Shown here: in pieces, positions 1 to 8,522 of the stretch
How the letters are laid out: each line of letters begins with the position of its first letter
Position numbering within the stretch: position 1 is the stretch's first letter
Assembly: GCA_965657085.1 (NCBI GenBank)
Contig: CBFHND010000008.1
Location: 1 to 64,000, forward strand
Direction: 5' to 3'
DNA: 64,000 nt
Source: CBFHND01 sp965657085
Lineage (GTDB): Bacteria; Pseudomonadota; Alphaproteobacteria; Rhodobacterales; Rhodobacteraceae
Position numbers and translations under genes: made by a program
Notes under the pieces: model-generated
Seen by the model: only the letters and a program-made list of their open reading frames with translations
Told to the model about the DNA's origin: nothing
Databases searched by the model: none

Positions 1-1
1 G

Positions 2-67
2 CACGCCGCGCTTGCCCAAACTGAAACCAAGGAATATGAAATCCAAACCCGCAAACTCTCGTTATGA
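2..67 (+). CDS. possible 3' end of a gene cut by the window edge
   Basis: A frame open from the window edge reads 21 codons and stops with TGA at 65-67. The last residues read EIQTRKLSL. Nothing identifies the family, and 66 bases are too few for codon statistics. It could equally be an open frame by chance. No terminator hairpin follows it. Confidence 0.25.
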   Translation, partial: HAALAQTETKEYEIQTRKLSL

Positions 68-221
68 ATGAGGGAGCATCGGGGGCCAGGTCACACAGGT
101 CACAAACTCAGATAGTTTCCACACAGCCCCTCCGCCAAGCGTTCAACCGGCTTCGAACACCCTAAATCCGATCCTTGCCCCGCCAGAAACGTCAGACGAC
201 ACCCATCTAATACCCTGACTG

Positions 222-1883
222 TCAGGCAATCGCCTTAGAACGGCCTGCGTTGCGCCCGGAGAAGATGCAGCCGCCGAGGAACGTCCCCTCCAGCGCGTTG
301 TAGCCGTGATAGCCACCGCCACCAAAGCCCGCGACTTCGCCTGCCGCGAACAGTCCCGGAACCACCTGACCATCCGCGCCGATCATCTGGCTGTCCAGAT
401 TGGTTTGCAGCCCTCCCAGCGTCTTGCGCGTCAGGATATGCAGTTTGACCGCGATCAGGGGGCCGTTGTCGGGGTCCAGAAATTTATGTGGCTTGGCCGT
501 GCGAATGAGCTTGTCACCGCGGTAGTTGCGCGCGGCGTGGATGGCCATCATCTGCGCGTCCTTCGAAAACGGGTTGTCGATCTGCGCATCGCGCGCTTCA
601 ATCTGGGCGCGCAACTTGGCCTCGTCGATCAGGTTGCCGCCCGCCACCTGGTTCATGCCGCGCACCAGCGTGCCCAAGTCGTTCGCCACCACGAAATCCT
701 CGCCCTTTTCCTTGAAGGCCTCGACCGGCGCCGTGGCCGATTTGCCCGACAGGATGCGCTGCTTGATGACTTCGATCCACTTCTTGGATGTGAAATCGGG
801 GTTCTGTTCGGACCCGGACAGAGCGAATTCCTTTTTGATCACCTTCTGGGTCAGCACGAACCAGCTGTATTCATACCCTGTCTCAAGGATCATGCGCAGG
901 GTCGACATGCTGTCGAACCCGGGCAGAGCAGGGGGCGCAAACCGGTTGCCTTCCGCGTCGAACCACATGGACGACGGCCCCGGCAGGATGCGGATGCCAT
1001 GGCTGGGCCAGATCGGATCCCAGTTCTTGACGCCCTCAGTGTAGTGCCACATGCGGTCGCCATTGATCACGTGGCCGCCAGCGTCCTCGGAAATGCCGAT
1101 CATCCGGCCATCAACGTGGGCGGGCACGCCTGCCACCATGTCCTTGGGTGCCGGGCCAAGCCGGTCGGTGGGCCAGACTTTGCGCACCATATCGAAGTTG
1201 CCGCCGATGCCGCCCGACGTCACGATGACCGAGGGCGCGCGCAATTTGAAATCCCCCACCGGGTCGCGGTTGGTCTTCTGGCCGCGTTCGGCCCCATCGT
1301 CGGCCAGCAACGTGCCGCTGACACCCTTGGCCGCCCCGTTTTCCATGTCGATCCGGTCAACCTGATGGCGGAAGTTGAAGGTGATGCGCCCGGCGGCCTC
1401 GTGTTCGAGGCAACGGCGCACGAAGTGTTCGATGATGCCGGGGCCGGTGCCCCAGGTGATGTGAAAGCGCGGCACTGAATTGCCATGCCCATCGGCAAAG
1501 CTGCCGCCGCGTTCGGCCCAGCCCACCACCGGGAACCAGCGCAGCCCCATGGCGTGCAGCCACGGCCGCATTTCGCCTGCCGCGAAATCAAGATAGGCCT
1601 CGGCCCATTTGCGGGGCCATGCGTCTTCGTCCCGGTCGAATTGCGCACTGCCCATCCAGTCATTCAGGGCCAGTTCGCGGCTGTCACGGATGCCCATGCG
1701 CCGCTGTTCGGGCGTGTCGATCATAAAGAGCCCACCAAGGCTCCAGAAGGCTTGCCCGCCCAGAAAGCTGCGCGGTTCCTGATCAACCACGATCACCGAT
1801 TTCCCGCGATCGCCCAGCTCCGCGGCAGCGGCCAGACCTGCAAGGCCCGATCCCACAACGATTGCGTCTGCCTGATCTGCCAA
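222..1883 (-). CDS. FAD-binding dehydrogenase (fumarate reductase/3-ketosteroid dehydrogenase-like flavoprotein)
   Basis: A 553-residue cytoplasmic flavoprotein. An N-terminal Rossmann dinucleotide site (GSGLAG, residues 11-16) and a C-terminal AAGEVAGFGGGGYHG segment that closes over FAD place it in the FAD_binding_2 superfamily, close to the COG3573-type dehydrogenases often annotated as ketosteroid dehydrogenase-like. The substrate is not known. I chose the TTG at 1883 because AAGGAG lies about 8 bases upstream. The in-frame ATG at 1913 would run into the end of the preceding gene and lacks a site. The gene sits 11 bases behind a BASS-family transporter on the same strand, so the two are probably co-transcribed, and the transported compound may be its substrate (inference). 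Confidence 0.85.
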   Translation of the reverse strand: MADQADAIVVGSGLAGLAAAAELGDRGKSVIVVDQEPRSFLGGQAFWSLGGLFMIDTPEQRRMGIRDSRELALNDWMGSAQFDRDEDAWPRKWAEAYLDFAAGEMRPWLHAMGLRWFPVVGWAERGGSFADGHGNSVPRFHITWGTGPGIIEHFVRRCLEHEAAGRITFNFRHQVDRIDMENGAAKGVSGTLLADDGAERGQKTNRDPVGDFKLRAPSVIVTSGGIGGNFDMVRKVWPTDRLGPAPKDMVAGVPAHVDGRMIGISEDAGGHVINGDRMWHYTEGVKNWDPIWPSHGIRILPGPSSMWFDAEGNRFAPPALPGFDSMSTLRMILETGYEYSWFVLTQKVIKKEFALSGSEQNPDFTSKKWIEVIKQRILSGKSATAPVEAFKEKGEDFVVANDLGTLVRGMNQVAGGNLIDEAKLRAQIEARDAQIDNPFSKDAQMMAIHAARNYRGDKLIRTAKPHKFLDPDNGPLIAVKLHILTRKTLGGLQTNLDSQMIGADGQVVPGLFAAGEVAGFGGGGYHGYNALEGTFLGGCIFSGRNAGRSKAIA

Positions 1884-1894
1884 GTTGTTTCTCC

Positions 1895-2752
1895 TTAACT
1901 TGCCCGGAACCATGCCACGAAGGGCGCGGCCACAAAATACATCAAAATGCCGTAAACCGCTGAGGGCAGGGCCATGGCGCTGAACCCTTCAAACTGTCCC
2001 GAGATCAGCGCGGCCAGTGTAATGCCAAGGGTTGCGTTCTGCACGCCCGTCTCGATCGACAGGGTCTTGACCTCGGACCATGTGAGGCTGGCCAGCCGTC
2101 CGATCACAAGGCCCAGCAGCATCAGGCTGGCGTTGAAGGCGACCAGCGCAGGACCTAACGAGGGCAGGTTTTCGACAAAGAGCGCCCAGTTGCCCGCAAG
2201 CGCCGCCAGCACGATGACCACGAAGAGAACCGTGGCAAGGATGTTCAGGGGCCGGTCTAGCCGGATGGCAAAGGCCGGGGCAAAGTGCCGGATCAACACA
2301 CCGATCAACACCGGCAAGGTCGTGATCAGGAACATGGCAACCGCCAGCTCGGTTACTGACACGTCGGGGGCATCGGCGCCCATGAAATGCCCAACCGCCC
2401 ATGCCGCCAGAAGCGGCACGGTCAGGATGCTCAGCAGGCTGATCACCGCCGTCAGCGACACAGAAAGCGCAACGTCGCCCTTGGCCAGCCGCGAGATCAT
2501 GTTCGAGGTCACCCCGCCGGGGCAAAAGGCAATCAGCATGACGCCGACGGCGATCTCCGGGGCCAACCCGAAGGCACTCACCACCACGAAGGCCACGAGC
2601 GGCAACAAAACCACCTGCGCCAGCGCACCGGCGGCAAAGGCATGAAAACGCCGCGCCACCCGGCCGAAATCCGCGAATGTCAGGCTGATGCCCAAACTCA
2701 GCATGATGACCGTCAGAGACAGTGGCAGCACCACATTGATCAGTGTGTCCAT
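1895..2752 (-). CDS. bile acid:sodium symporter (BASS) family transporter
   Basis: A 285-residue integral membrane protein with eight to ten hydrophobic helices. The motif CPGGVTSNMISRLAKGD, near residue 79, is the hallmark of the BASS/SBF family (Na+-coupled uptake of organic anions such as bile acids, pantoate or other acids). The ATG at 2752 begins MDTLINVVLPLS, a normal BASS start. It is first in a probable two-gene operon with the flavin dehydrogenase downstream. Substrate unknown; family assignment is firm. Confidence 0.88.
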   Translation of the reverse strand: MDTLINVVLPLSLTVIMLSLGISLTFADFGRVARRFHAFAAGALAQVVLLPLVAFVVVSAFGLAPEIAVGVMLIAFCPGGVTSNMISRLAKGDVALSVSLTAVISLLSILTVPLLAAWAVGHFMGADAPDVSVTELAVAMFLITTLPVLIGVLIRHFAPAFAIRLDRPLNILATVLFVVIVLAALAGNWALFVENLPSLGPALVAFNASLMLLGLVIGRLASLTWSEVKTLSIETGVQNATLGITLAALISGQFEGFSAMALPSAVYGILMYFVAAPFVAWFRAS

Positions 2753-2847
2753 TGTGCGGACCCTCCCCCTTGATTGAAGCAGGTTAGGCGCGTCCGCCCG
2801 GCTGGCGCAAGCAGGCGCAGATCAGGGTGCCGCAACGTCTACGCCTG

Positions 2848-4620
2848 TCAGAGCGGCCAGAACACGAGGATGGCGGGGATCGATACCGCGACGATGATAA
2901 TCTCCAACGGCAGGCCGATGCGCCAGTAATCCCCGAAATGATAGCCGCCGGGGCCAAGGATCAGCGTATTGTTCTTGTGTCCGATGGGCGTGAGGAATGC
3001 CGCCGACGCCGCCACCGCCACTGCCATCAGGAACGGGTCAGGCGAAACACCCAGCGTTTGCGCCATCTGAATGCCCACCGGCGCGGCCACGATGGTCGTG
3101 GCCGTATTGTTCAGCACGTCCGACAGGGACATGGTCACGACCATCAGCACCGTCAGTACCGCCCATGCGGGCAGCCCTTCGGTCAGGCCGACCAGAGCGC
3201 CCGAGATCAGCTCGGTGCCACCCGAAGTTTCCAGCGCCGCCCCAAGCGGGATCATCGATCCCAAGAGCACCACAACCGGCCATTCGATATGCGTATAGAG
3301 TTCGGACAAGGGCACGATCCGGGCCAGCACATAGGCAATGACCACCAGCCCCAGCGCCACAGGCAGGTAGATCAAGCCAAAGCTGGCGGCGGCCACGGCC
3401 CCGGCGAAGAGGCCAATGGCCAGCCACACCTTGCTGTTTTCAGTCACAGCCAGACCCCGGTCGGCCAGCGGCAGGCATCCCAGCCACGTCGTGACATCGG
3501 CGCCTGTGTCACGCGGCACCAGCAAAAGCAGGATGTCCCCGGTGCGGACCTCTGTTTTGCGCACCTGCGCGGTGATCTGCGTGCCTTCGCGCGAAATGCC
3601 CATGAGCACCGCATTCTGCCGCCAGCTCAGGCCCACCGACTGTGCGGTGCGGCCCACAAGGCGGCTTGACTCTGTCACCACCACTTCGATGATCTCGACG
3701 CCTTCGCCCGCGGCGTTCAACCGGTCCTCGCGGTCGGTATCGGCCAGTGCAAGGTCAAGGGCCGTACGGAATTCGTCCAATGCGTCCGGGGTTGCCTCAA
3801 GCACCAGCGCGTCCCCGGCCATCAGCACCGAATTGCGCGCCCGCCCGTAGCGTCGTTTGCCCTCGCGAACGAGGCCGATCACGGCCACGTCGGCCTTCTC
3901 CGCGTCCTCGTCCAGTTCGGCGACACGTTTGCCGATATGTTTTGACCCTTCCGGCACGGTCAGTTCGGCGATGTATTGCGCCAGATCATCGGCGGTGCCG
4001 GGGCCGTCGTCGCGCGCGGGGATCAGCCGCCAACCGATCAGCGCCACAAAGGCGAGCCCGGCAATGGCCGCGATGCCACCCACGGGCGCGAAGTCGAACA
4101 TGGAAAACGGCTCGCCCAGTGAATCCTGCCGGATCGCCGCGATGATAATGTTGGGCGGCGTTCCGATGAGCGTGACCATGCCGCCGAGGATCGTGGCGAA
4201 GCTTAGCGGCATCAGTGACAGGCCGGGGCTGCGACCGGCCTTGCGCGCCGTCTGGATGTCCACGGGCATCAGCAGCGCAAGCGCTGCCACATTGTTCATG
4301 AAGGCCGACAGCACGCCCCCGATGGCCCCCATCAGGGTAATATGTGCACCAAGGCCGCGCGAGGCATCGACCATGGTGCGGGTGATCAGGAAAACGGCCC
4401 CCGACCGCACCAGACCCGCCGACACCACCAGAACCAGCGCCACGATCAGCGTGGCGGGATGGCCAAAGCCGGCAAAGGCATCCTTTTGCGGCACAACGCC
4501 CAGCACCACGCCGATCATCAGTGCGGAAAAGGCCACGATGTCATAGCGGAACCGCCCCCATAGCAGCATCGCAAAGACAAGGCCGAAGAGGGTGAAAAGG
4601 ATGATCTGATCCTGGGTCAT
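2848..4620 (-). CDS. SLC13-family permease with two TrkA-C (RCK) domains
   Basis: A 590-residue inner-membrane transporter of the DASS/CitMHS type. Two blocks of transmembrane helices flank a soluble middle of about 190 residues containing two TrkA-C-like domains. The family moves sulfate, dicarboxylates or similar anions with Na+ or H+, and the RCK domains suggest ligand gating. The C-terminal half contains SDVLNNTATT and GHKNNTLILGPGGY, typical SLC13 pore segments. I chose the ATG at 4620 (MTQDQIILFTLFG). A longer reading to 4692 adds a basic segment unlike the family. No clear Shine-Dalgarno is seen. The gene diverges from yebC. Confidence 0.87.
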   Translation of the reverse strand: MTQDQIILFTLFGLVFAMLLWGRFRYDIVAFSALMIGVVLGVVPQKDAFAGFGHPATLIVALVLVVSAGLVRSGAVFLITRTMVDASRGLGAHITLMGAIGGVLSAFMNNVAALALLMPVDIQTARKAGRSPGLSLMPLSFATILGGMVTLIGTPPNIIIAAIRQDSLGEPFSMFDFAPVGGIAAIAGLAFVALIGWRLIPARDDGPGTADDLAQYIAELTVPEGSKHIGKRVAELDEDAEKADVAVIGLVREGKRRYGRARNSVLMAGDALVLEATPDALDEFRTALDLALADTDREDRLNAAGEGVEIIEVVVTESSRLVGRTAQSVGLSWRQNAVLMGISREGTQITAQVRKTEVRTGDILLLLVPRDTGADVTTWLGCLPLADRGLAVTENSKVWLAIGLFAGAVAAASFGLIYLPVALGLVVIAYVLARIVPLSELYTHIEWPVVVLLGSMIPLGAALETSGGTELISGALVGLTEGLPAWAVLTVLMVVTMSLSDVLNNTATTIVAAPVGIQMAQTLGVSPDPFLMAVAVAASAAFLTPIGHKNNTLILGPGGYHFGDYWRIGLPLEIIIVAVSIPAILVFWPL

Positions 4621-4762
4621 GGACGCACCATGTTGGCAAGCCAGGCGGAAGGCAAGACGTTTGCGCCGCAGGCAGGACCCCGCATAGGGCAAGGGCCTCT
4701 TGCACCCGCAGGGGCCGCCGTCCTATATGCCTGCCAACCACACGTTCAGCGCCGGAGGCACC

Positions 4763-5509
4763 ATGGCAGGCCATTCAAAATGGGCAAATATTCAGCACCG
4801 CAAGGGGCGTCAGGACAAAATCCGCGCCAAGCTGTTCTCGAAGCTCAGCAAGGAAATCACTGTCGCCGCCAAGATGGGCGACCCCGACCCCGACAAGAAC
4901 CCGCGCCTGCGGCTGGCGGTGAAAGAGGCAAAATCAAGTTCGGTGCCCAAGGACGTGATCGACCGCGCGATCAAGAAAAGCCAGGCGGGCGAGGGTGATG
5001 ATTACGAGGAAATCCGCTATGAGGGCTATGGGCCCAATGGCGTGGCGGTGATTGTCGAGGCGATGACCGACAACCGCAACCGCACCGCCTCGACCGTGCG
5101 GTCGACCTTTACCAAGAACGGCGGCAACCTCGGCGAAACCGGCAGCGTCGGGTTCATGTTCGACCGCAAGGGCGAGGTGACCTATCCCGCGTCCGTGGGC
5201 GATGCGGATACTGTGATGATGGCCGCGATTGAAGCTGGCGCGGAAGACGTCGAAAGCTCTGAGGACGGTCACATCATCTGGTGCGCCGACACGGACCTCA
5301 ACGATGTCTCCAACGCGCTTGAGGCGGAATTGGGCGAATCCGACTCCACCAAGCTGGTGTGGAAACCCACCACCACCACCGAGATGGACCTCGAAAGCAT
5401 GGAAAAGCTGATGAAGCTGATCGATGCGCTGGAAGATGACGACGACGTGCAGCGCGTAACCACGAACTTCGAAGCCTCGGATGAGGTGATGGAGCAGTTG
5501 TCGGAGTAG
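4763..5509 (+). CDS. yebC: YebC/PmpR family DNA-binding regulator/translation factor
   Basis: 248 residues beginning MAGHSKWANIQHRKGRQD, the universal YebC/PmpR N-terminus. Family members are described both as transcriptional regulators and as factors relieving ribosome stalling. The ATG at 4763 follows GGAGG at about 4754. The C-terminus ends TNFEASDEVMEQLSE. The last 33 bases (5477-5509), encoding the final ten residues plus the TAG stop, are repeated exactly at 5510-5542 in the same frame. Readthrough of the stop would therefore only repeat the same ten residues. A strong terminator follows at 5571. Confidence 0.95.
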   Translation: MAGHSKWANIQHRKGRQDKIRAKLFSKLSKEITVAAKMGDPDPDKNPRLRLAVKEAKSSSVPKDVIDRAIKKSQAGEGDDYEEIRYEGYGPNGVAVIVEAMTDNRNRTASTVRSTFTKNGGNLGETGSVGFMFDRKGEVTYPASVGDADTVMMAAIEAGAEDVESSEDGHIIWCADTDLNDVSNALEAELGESDSTKLVWKPTTTTEMDLESMEKLMKLIDALEDDDDVQRVTTNFEASDEVMEQLSE

Positions 5510-5542
5510 TCGGATGAGGTGATGGAGCAGTTGTCGGAGTAG
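5477..5542 (+). repeat. perfect 33-bp tandem duplication of the yebC 3' end including its stop codon
   Basis: Unit 1 (5477-5509) and unit 2 (5510-5542) are identical over 33 bases, starting TCGGATGAGG and ending TCGGAGTAG. Eleven codons are duplicated in frame, and both copies end in TAG. The absence of any difference suggests a recent slippage or duplication event. Confidence 0.97.
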
Positions 5543-5570
5543 GTCGCGCAAACAACCCCTGGAAATGCAG

Positions 5571-5602
5571 ACGCCGCCCCTTCAGATGGGCGGCGTTTGT
5601 TC
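5571..5602 (+). terminator. rho-independent terminator of yebC
   Basis: A 9-bp perfect stem (ACGCCGCCC at 5571-5579 with GGGCGGCGT at 5588-5596), an 8-base loop, and a T-rich tail TTGTTCGTTC. It lies just past the duplicated yebC end. Confidence 0.85.
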
Positions 5603-5630
5603 GTTCAAGGGCATCGTGTGCGCCGAGTGA

Positions 5631-5867
5631 TCAGCAGAAAATTGCGCGCGTAATCCTGTTCCACCCCTGAACGGCCCCGGCATTTGGTCGCGGGGTCTGG
5701 CGCTCAAGGCGCCCCATCAGGTTCTTGAGGTTGTCCAACCGTGTCTTGGCCGACGTGCCCCCCGCACGGCTTTGCACGGAGAGAATTTTTTGCTGTGTGT
5801 GCAAGGCCTGCTCGATCAGTTCCAGATCATGAGCGGTCAAGTCCACGTTGTGCGTTTCATTTGTCAT
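5631..5867 (-). CDS. small hypothetical protein
   Basis: A 78-residue soluble protein beginning MTNETHNVDLTAHDLEL, rich in Lys/Arg/Gln towards the middle (KTRLDNLKNLMGRLERQ). It looks like a single helical bundle with no signal peptide. The ATG at 5867 is preceded by AGGAC about 10 bases upstream. An in-frame extension to 5933 has less typical composition. I do not recognise the family. It faces yebC tail to tail. Confidence 0.55.
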   Translation of the reverse strand: MTNETHNVDLTAHDLELIEQALHTQQKILSVQSRAGGTSAKTRLDNLKNLMGRLERQTPRPNAGAVQGWNRITRAIFC

Positions 5868-5976
5868 TGTTCTTGCGTCCTGTCTCGTCTCGTCAATCAT
5901 ATGGGTATTGATAGGACATACGCCAATGACCAATGATCAGATCACCGTGATAGAGCCTATGTGCATCACGGATTGG

Positions 5977-6779
5977 TCAGACCGGCGTGATATGGCCCAA
6001 AGGTGCGCGACGGGCCGCCTGCTTGACCGATTGATTAAGGGTCACAAGCGCCGGCGACATGATCTGCGATACCTGCCAGAACAGCGGCACGTCGAGCGGA
6101 ATGTCGGGGTTCAGTGCCACCAGCGCGCCGGAGGCAAGGTGATCCTCGACCAATGCCGCGGGGTCACGCCCCACGCCATGCCGGAACAGGCGGCATCAAT
6201 GAAACCGTGGGTCGATGGCAGGCTGTGGGCGGGCGGCATGATGTCCTTGCCGGTTTGTGCGGTGATCCAGCGGTGTTGCAGCCGGTCCTTGGCGTTGAAG
6301 ACGCACATGGGCGCGCGTGCCAGTGCCTTGGCGGGCACCCCGTCGGCAAACCAATGCGCCACGAAGTCGGAGCTGGCCGTGGCCACATACCGCAGCGCAC
6401 CCAAGGGCGTGGCATCGCACCCCGGCGCCGGGCGCGCATCCGCTGTGACCGCGGCACTGACCCGGCCGCTGCGCAACCAGTCTGTCGAATGGTCCTGATC
6501 GTCGATCACCAGATCAAAGAGTATCTCGCCCGCACGGCTGGCCCCGGTCATGGCCCCCACGAACCAGGTGGCAAGGCTGTCCGCGTTCACCGCGATGCTG
6601 ACCCGCGCAGGCCCGCGTCCTTTTTCGGGTGAGATGTCGCGCAGGGCCGCCTGTTCCAGCAGCGCCATGTCCTCGGCATGTTTGGCCAGCCGCGCACCCG
6701 CGTGCGTTGCGGTGCAGGGCTGCCCCCGTTCGATGAGCGCGGTGCCAAGGGCCTCTTCCAACGCCTTGATGCGCTGCTG
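5977..6779 (-). pseudogene. argP: argP/lysG-type LysR regulator, truncated and frameshifted
   Basis: Remnant of the LysR-type activator that normally controls the divergent LysE/ArgO arginine-lysine exporter. From 6779 the minus strand reads QQRIKALEEALGTALIERG, which matches the end of the ArgP helix-turn-helix. The first roughly 45 residues, with most of the DNA-binding domain, are absent. The effector domain follows normally to about 6165, where the frame breaks. The sequence after VTP continues in a second frame as AALVEDHLASGALVALNP, and DVPLFWQVSQIMSPAL ends at 5977. Adding one C to the four-base C run on the coding strand (6160-6163) would restore the frame. No functional DNA-binding protein can be made. 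Confidence 0.88.
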
Positions 6780-7229
6780 GTCGCGGCGGGGGTTGCAGGG
6801 TTCGGAGCATTGGCCGAGGCGGTGCCATGGTTCGAATTGGCCATGCGTCTGGGCGGGGCGGCGTTCCTGATCCGGTACGGCTGGCGCAATGCATTGAGCG
6901 CATGGCGTGGGGGCGCCGCACTACAGGTGCAAAACGGCGCGGGGCAGGGGCTGCGCAGCGCCTTGCTCACCGTATTGGCGCTGACTTGGCTGAACCCGCA
7001 CGTTTATCTGGATACGGTTGTCCTGATCGGGTCGATCTCGGCCCAGTCGCCGGACAGGCTGGCCTTTGGCGCGGGTGCGGTGCTGTCCAGCTTTGTCTTC
7101 TTTTTCTCGCTCGGGTACGGCGCACGGGCGCTTGGGCCGCTTTTCGCCAATCCGCGCAGCTGGCAGGTGCTGGACGCAGTCATCGCGCTGACCATGTGGG
7201 CGATTGCCGTGAAGCTTTTGCTGTTTTGA
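6768..7229 (+). pseudogene. lysE: lysE/argO-type amino-acid exporter, 5'-truncated
   Basis: The plus strand from 6768 reads DALLVAAGVAGFGALAEAVP, the middle of the first LysE half, and continues to a normal C-terminus (VIALTMWAIAVKLLLF). About 153 of the usual 200 residues remain. The first roughly 50-55 residues, including transmembrane helix 1, the start codon and promoter, are missing. Upstream of 6768 the same bases are the argP remnant read on the other strand, so the two divergent genes are joined at one breakpoint. The intact reading of the rest suggests a recent loss. Confidence 0.88.
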
Positions 7230-7266
7230 TGCATCCGCGCCCCGGCTTCCATCCGGACCGGGTGCG

Positions 7267-7986
7267 TCAGGGGGCGGGACCGGCAACCAGATCAACCTCT
7301 GCATCGGCAAAGCCGAAAGAGGCCACCATGCGCCGATGCGCCAAAGAGCCAAGATAGCCCGCAAGGACCGCATCCACGTCCCATTGTACGGCGCGATCAT
7401 GATGGCCGAAGCCAAAGCAGCCGAAGGCCGGCGGGGCCTCTGCCGGTGGCACCGCGACCCACGCCACGGGCCGGTTGGGGTGGCGTGCGATGAAACCGGA
7501 ATGCGCACGTCCCACGCTGGCATAGGCGTCGGCCTGCCCCTCGCGCAGGGCAAAAGCCGCCTGTTCATAGGTCTCGAAAATCGCCGTGCGGTGTGCGGGA
7601 ACCCCTGCCGCCTGCGCCGACCTGTGTTGTACCTGATCGCGGATGACGGCCAGCCGCGCGGTGGCATGTCTGGCGATGGACACATACCCTTCAAGGCCGA
7701 GCGGATTGCCTTTGCCAACCAGCAGCCCATCGCCCAAGGCCCAGATCGGGCGGCTGAAACAGGCCATCTCGCGTCGCTCCTTCGTTGCGAACACCCCCGT
7801 GGTCATGCGCCAAAGGCCGTCGCGCACGCCCGGCAAAAGCTGTGCAAACGCGGTTTGAACCGGTTCGAACGGGCCAAGGTTCAGTTCCTGAACCAGATGG
7901 CGGGCCAATTCCACATCGCATCCAGTCAACCGGCCATCGGTGTCGATGTAGTTGAACGGCGGCTCGATCAGGTAGGCGAACCTCAT
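7267..7986 (-). CDS. solute-binding-domain protein (SBP family 3) without signal peptide
   Basis: 239 residues that begin directly inside the periplasmic-binding fold: MRFAYLIEPPFNYIDTDG, then GRLTGCDVELARHLV, the family-3 (amino-acid type) signature, and later AIFETYEQAAFALREG. No signal sequence precedes it, because the ATG at 7986 overlaps the stop of the merR-type gene (ATGA, 7983-7986). An in-frame extension to 8049 lies inside that gene and is not a signal peptide either. It is probably cytosolic and may act as a ligand sensor or enzyme of the cyclohexadienyl-dehydratase type (inference). Translationally coupled to the regulator. Confidence 0.8.
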   Translation of the reverse strand: MRFAYLIEPPFNYIDTDGRLTGCDVELARHLVQELNLGPFEPVQTAFAQLLPGVRDGLWRMTTGVFATKERREMACFSRPIWALGDGLLVGKGNPLGLEGYVSIARHATARLAVIRDQVQHRSAQAAGVPAHRTAIFETYEQAAFALREGQADAYASVGRAHSGFIARHPNRPVAWVAVPPAEAPPAFGCFGFGHHDRAVQWDVDAVLAGYLGSLAHRRMVASFGFADAEVDLVAGPAP

Positions 7987-8348
7987 GGCGTTGTTCCGCC
8001 GTGGTCGGGGCCGTAGCTTTCGATCTTGATGGCAAGAACACTTTCGCATTTGTCCAGTTGTGCGCGCTTGGCCTGCAACACCGCCCGATGGTCCAACAGG
8101 ATCTGACGCCGCTCCGCGATCCCTTCATCGCCGGCCTTGGCCAGGGTCGTGAACCGCCGCATCCTTGCCATCGGCATCCCGGTTTCGCGCAACCAATAGA
8201 GGAGGGTCAGCCATTCGATATGGCGCGGGCCAAACCGTCGGTGCCCATCCGGACCGCGCGGGATTTGCGGCAGCATGTCCGCCGCCTCGTAATACCGGAT
8301 GGTGTGGCTCGTCAGGCCGGTGGCTTTTGCCGCTTCGGATATCTTCAT
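7983..8348 (-). CDS. MerR family transcriptional regulator
   Basis: A 121-residue MerR protein. The N-terminus MKISEAAKATGLTSHTIRYYE is the winged-helix recognition segment, and a coiled-coil dimerisation helix follows (residues about 75-110, RRQILLDHRAVLQAKRAQLD). The effector domain is minimal, so the inducer is unknown. The ATG at 8348 has GAAAAGAGAG upstream; a TTG at 8372 is an alternative. A candidate promoter on this strand has TTGACT (8403-8398) and TACGCC (8378-8373) separated by 19 bases, the over-long spacing typical of MerR-controlled promoters. Its stop overlaps the start of the binding-domain gene. Confidence 0.9.
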   Translation of the reverse strand: MKISEAAKATGLTSHTIRYYEAADMLPQIPRGPDGHRRFGPRHIEWLTLLYWLRETGMPMARMRRFTTLAKAGDEGIAERRQILLDHRAVLQAKRAQLDKCESVLAIKIESYGPDHGGTTP

Positions 8349-8522
8349 CTTGGCACTCTCTTTTCCGATCAAGGCGTAGCGGGTTCGAGCAGTTCCAAGT
8401 CAACAGAGTTTCGCCGATGGCCTGAGTGTACCGCGCACCTCGCCCCGGCGGCAGCCCCGGCATTGCGCCGTCCTGGCCCAAAGCCCTTGCGGCCCGCGCA
8501 CTTTCTTGGTGTTGATGGCACC

